Source: Candidatus Diapherotrites archaeon CG08_land_8_20_14_0_20_34_12 (GTDB lineage Archaea; Iainarchaeota; Iainarchaeia; Iainarchaeales; 0-14-0-20-34-12). Taken from it: 5,892 bases of DNA. The notes beneath the pieces were generated by a model. It was not told the origin of the DNA, made no database searches, and saw only the letters and a program-made list of their open reading frames with translations. The position numbers were made by a program, and so were the translations under genes. Shown piece by piece: positions 3,927 through 5,892 of this stretch. Each line of letters starts with the position of its first letter. Within the stretch, counting starts at the first letter, position 1. The DNA lies in NCBI GenBank assembly GCA_002779065.1, contig PEXL01000058.1:1-5892 (forward strand), read 5' to 3'.

Positions 3927-5750
3927 ATGCTTTTTCAGAATGTAGCGGGCTATTTCAACAGAATTGAGGAAAAAAGCTCACGCTTGGAAATGACTGATAT
4001 ATTGGCAGAACTCCTTGAAAAAACAAATGAGAAGGAGATTAAACAACTAATTTATTTATGCCAAGGAAGGATTGCTCCGCAGTATAAAAATATTGAAGTT
4101 GGAATGGGTGAAAAATTTGTAATAAAGGCAATCGCAACAGTTACAGGCTACAAAGGAAATGATGTTGAAAAACTTTACAAAGAAAAAGGCGATTTGGGTT
4201 TAGTTGCTGAAATGCTTTCTGAAAAAAAGAAACAGAAGGCATTATTTTCAGAACATCTCACAATAACTAAAGTATTCGACAATCTGATGAAAATTTCAAA
4301 ATCAGGCGGAGCAGGATCACAGGAAACGAAGATAAAATTGCTAGCAGAACTTTTGAATTCTGCAAATCCGGTTGAAGCAAAATTTATTGTAAGAATTCCA
4401 ATTGGAAAATTAAGGTTAGGATCAGGAGATCCTACAATAATGGATGCTTTATCTTTAAATTATCTTGAAGAATTTATAAAAAAAGAAAATAAACTGTACA
4501 AAGAAATGCTTCAAGAATATAAAACTGAAGAAGAAGCAAAAAAGCACATGAAATTCAAGTTAAGGGAAGCAATTGAAGAAAAATATAATATTTTTTCTGA
4601 TTTAGGGAATATTTCCGGCATGTTAAAAGCAGGGGGATTATCCGGATTGAAAGAAATTAATATTGAATTAGGCATACCAATAAGGCCAACATTAGCAGAA
4701 CGCTTGGAAAATGCTGAAGAAATTGTGAAAAAAATTGGGAAATGTTCGGTTGAACCAAAAATTGATGGATTTAGAATGCAAATTCACAAGGACAAAGATA
4801 CTGTCGTAATATTTAGCAGAAATCAGGAAGAAATGACTCCTATGTTCCCCGAAATTGTAAAAGCAGTTAAAGAACAGATTAATGCAAAACAGGCAATATT
4901 TGAAGGAGAAGCTGTTGCAGTAAACGAAGAAACCAATGAATTTTATCCTTTTCAGGTAACAATCCAAAGAAAGAGGAAATATGACATAAAGGATTTTTCT
5001 GAGAGATATCCGCTTAAATTATTTGTTTTTGATTTGATGTTTGTTGATGGTAAAAATGTAATGGGCTTAAAATTGGTTGAAAGAAATAACCTGCTTGAGA
5101 AAATTATAAAAAAAGGAAATTCAATCAGCAGGATTGAAGGAATAATTACTGATGATCCTAAAAGAATTGATGAATATTTTGATGAGTGTGTTGAAAAAGG
5201 GTTGGAAGGGATAATTGCAAAAGATTTGAATTCGGAATATATTGCGGGGGCAAGAAAATTCTCTTGGATCAAATTGAAAAGATCTTACCAAGGAGAATTA
5301 TCAGATACAATTGATACTTTAATATTGGGTTATTATAAAGGGAAAGGGCAAAGAACTAAATTTGGATTGGGTGCCTTGCTTGTTGGGGTTTACAACAAGG
5401 AAAAAGACAGATTTGAAAGCATAGCTAAAATAGGAACAGGATTAAGTGAACAGCAATTGGCTGAATTAAATGAAATGCTTGGCAGCATAAAGGTTAATAA
5501 AAAGCCAGATACTTATATTTCTGAATTGCAGGCAGATGTTTGGGTTTTGCCCAAATATGTGATTGAAGTAAATGCAGATGAAATAACCAAGAGCCCGATA
5601 CATGCATGCGCAAAGAAAGGCGAGGAAGGTTTAGCCTTAAGGTTTCCGCGCATGGTAAAATTAAGGACTGATAAAAAGCCTGAAGATGCAACAACAGTTG
5701 GAGAGATTAAAAAAATGTATTCAATGCAGAAACATGTTCAGAGGGAATGA
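3927..5750 (+). CDS. lig: ATP-dependent DNA ligase, archaeal replicative type
   Basis: This enzyme seals nicks in double-stranded DNA during replication and repair, using ATP to form a ligase-AMP intermediate on lysine. The 607-residue length is typical for archaeal ligases. The N-terminal DNA-binding domain occupies about 1-240 (including IAPQYKNIEVGMGEK, 49-63). The adenylation domain starts with motif I, EPKIDGFR (276-283), with K278 the predicted AMP-accepting lysine. It continues with IFSRNQEEMT (motif Ia region), FEGEAVAV (325-332, motif III), LEGIIAK (426-432, motif IV) and WIKLKR (447-452, motif V). The OB domain carries LRFPR (571-575, motif VI) near the C-terminus. All catalytic motifs are intact. 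The start at 3927 has a TATA-like element at leaderless distance. A membrane-protein gene begins 6 bases after the stop, suggesting an operon. Confidence 0.97.
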   Translation: MLFQNVAGYFNRIEEKSSRLEMTDILAELLEKTNEKEIKQLIYLCQGRIAPQYKNIEVGMGEKFVIKAIATVTGYKGNDVEKLYKEKGDLGLVAEMLSEKKKQKALFSEHLTITKVFDNLMKISKSGGAGSQETKIKLLAELLNSANPVEAKFIVRIPIGKLRLGSGDPTIMDALSLNYLEEFIKKENKLYKEMLQEYKTEEEAKKHMKFKLREAIEEKYNIFSDLGNISGMLKAGGLSGLKEINIELGIPIRPTLAERLENAEEIVKKIGKCSVEPKIDGFRMQIHKDKDTVVIFSRNQEEMTPMFPEIVKAVKEQINAKQAIFEGEAVAVNEETNEFYPFQVTIQRKRKYDIKDFSERYPLKLFVFDLMFVDGKNVMGLKLVERNNLLEKIIKKGNSISRIEGIITDDPKRIDEYFDECVEKGLEGIIAKDLNSEYIAGARKFSWIKLKRSYQGELSDTIDTLILGYYKGKGQRTKFGLGALLVGVYNKEKDRFESIAKIGTGLSEQQLAELNEMLGSIKVNKKPDTYISELQADVWVLPKYVIEVNADEITKSPIHACAKKGEEGLALRFPRMVKLRTDKKPEDATTVGEIKKMYSMQKHVQRE

Positions 5751-5756
5751 ATCGGT

Positions 5757-5892
5757 ATGAGTAAAATCAAAGAACGATTATGGAAAGTAGTTTTGTTTGC
5801 AATCAGCTTTCTAATAGTAGTGTTCATATTAGTACAGGTAAAATTCATAAGCCAGGATTGGATAACCTATTTTTGGAGATCAGATAAATGGC
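5757..5892 (+). CDS. N-terminal part of a small membrane-anchored protein (partial)
   Basis: An ATG 6 bases after the ligase stop opens a frame that stays open for 45 codons to the window edge. After a basic start (MSKIKERLWK), a hydrophobic stretch of about 18-20 residues (VVLFAISFLIVVFILVQV, roughly 11-28) should be a membrane helix or uncleaved signal anchor. It is followed by KFISQDWITYFWRSDKW, probably on the outer face if the positive-inside rule holds. GAGGG in the end of the ligase gene, 11 bases upstream, may serve as a weak ribosome binding site. The family is not recognisable from this fragment. The tight spacing suggests co-transcription with the ligase. Confidence 0.65.
   Translation, partial: MSKIKERLWKVVLFAISFLIVVFILVQVKFISQDWITYFWRSDKW

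Overview
The window looks like chromosome from an AT-rich archaeon. A tRNA-Pro gene is interrupted by an intron with a textbook bulge-helix-bulge splice site at position 37/38. The prolyl-tRNA synthetase is the archaeal/eukaryotic type with a C-terminal four-Cys zinc site. The DNA ligase is the long archaeal ATP-dependent type, and two promoters look leaderless with a TATA box about 25 bases before the ATG. A small-genome or DPANN-like lineage would fit the base composition and packing, but the sequence alone does not prove this.

Layout. Positions 1-45 hold the first 15 codons of a minus-strand gene that leaves the window. Its 5' leader (about 46-190, minus strand) forms two GC-rich islands in an otherwise AT-rich setting: a hairpin with a loop-E (sarcin-ricin-like) internal loop and a GAAA tetraloop, then a long hairpin whose 3' arm contains the Shine-Dalgarno sequence of the truncated gene. 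Positions 199-1707 (+) encode prolyl-tRNA synthetase. A compact minus-strand operon runs 3400 to 1686: an all-helical protein ending in an antitoxin-like HTH motif, a PIN-domain protein 9 bases later, and a GNAT acetyltransferase that starts on an ATGA overlap and ends inside the 3' end of the synthetase gene. Positions 3401-3607 carry a four-site inverted-repeat array and an AT-rich stem. Positions 3608-3837 (minus) are the tRNA-Pro(UGG) gene with a 155-base structured intron. Positions 3927-5750 (+) encode the ATP-dependent DNA ligase, followed 6 bases later by the start of a protein with an N-terminal membrane helix that runs off the end.

How it fits together. ProRS and its substrate tRNA-Pro lie in the same 4 kb, on opposite strands and not in one operon. 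The HTH/helical protein plus PIN protein pair resembles a toxin-antitoxin arrangement, and the inverted-repeat array just upstream of its promoter is where an autoregulatory operator would be expected. The most novel-looking element is the minus-strand leader at the left edge. It has a sequestered Shine-Dalgarno, a second copy of the same hexamer upstream that could compete for the anti-Shine-Dalgarno strand, and an rRNA-like loop-E hairpin, so it is a candidate translational switch or protein-binding leader. The regulated gene is almost entirely outside the window, so its function cannot be read here.
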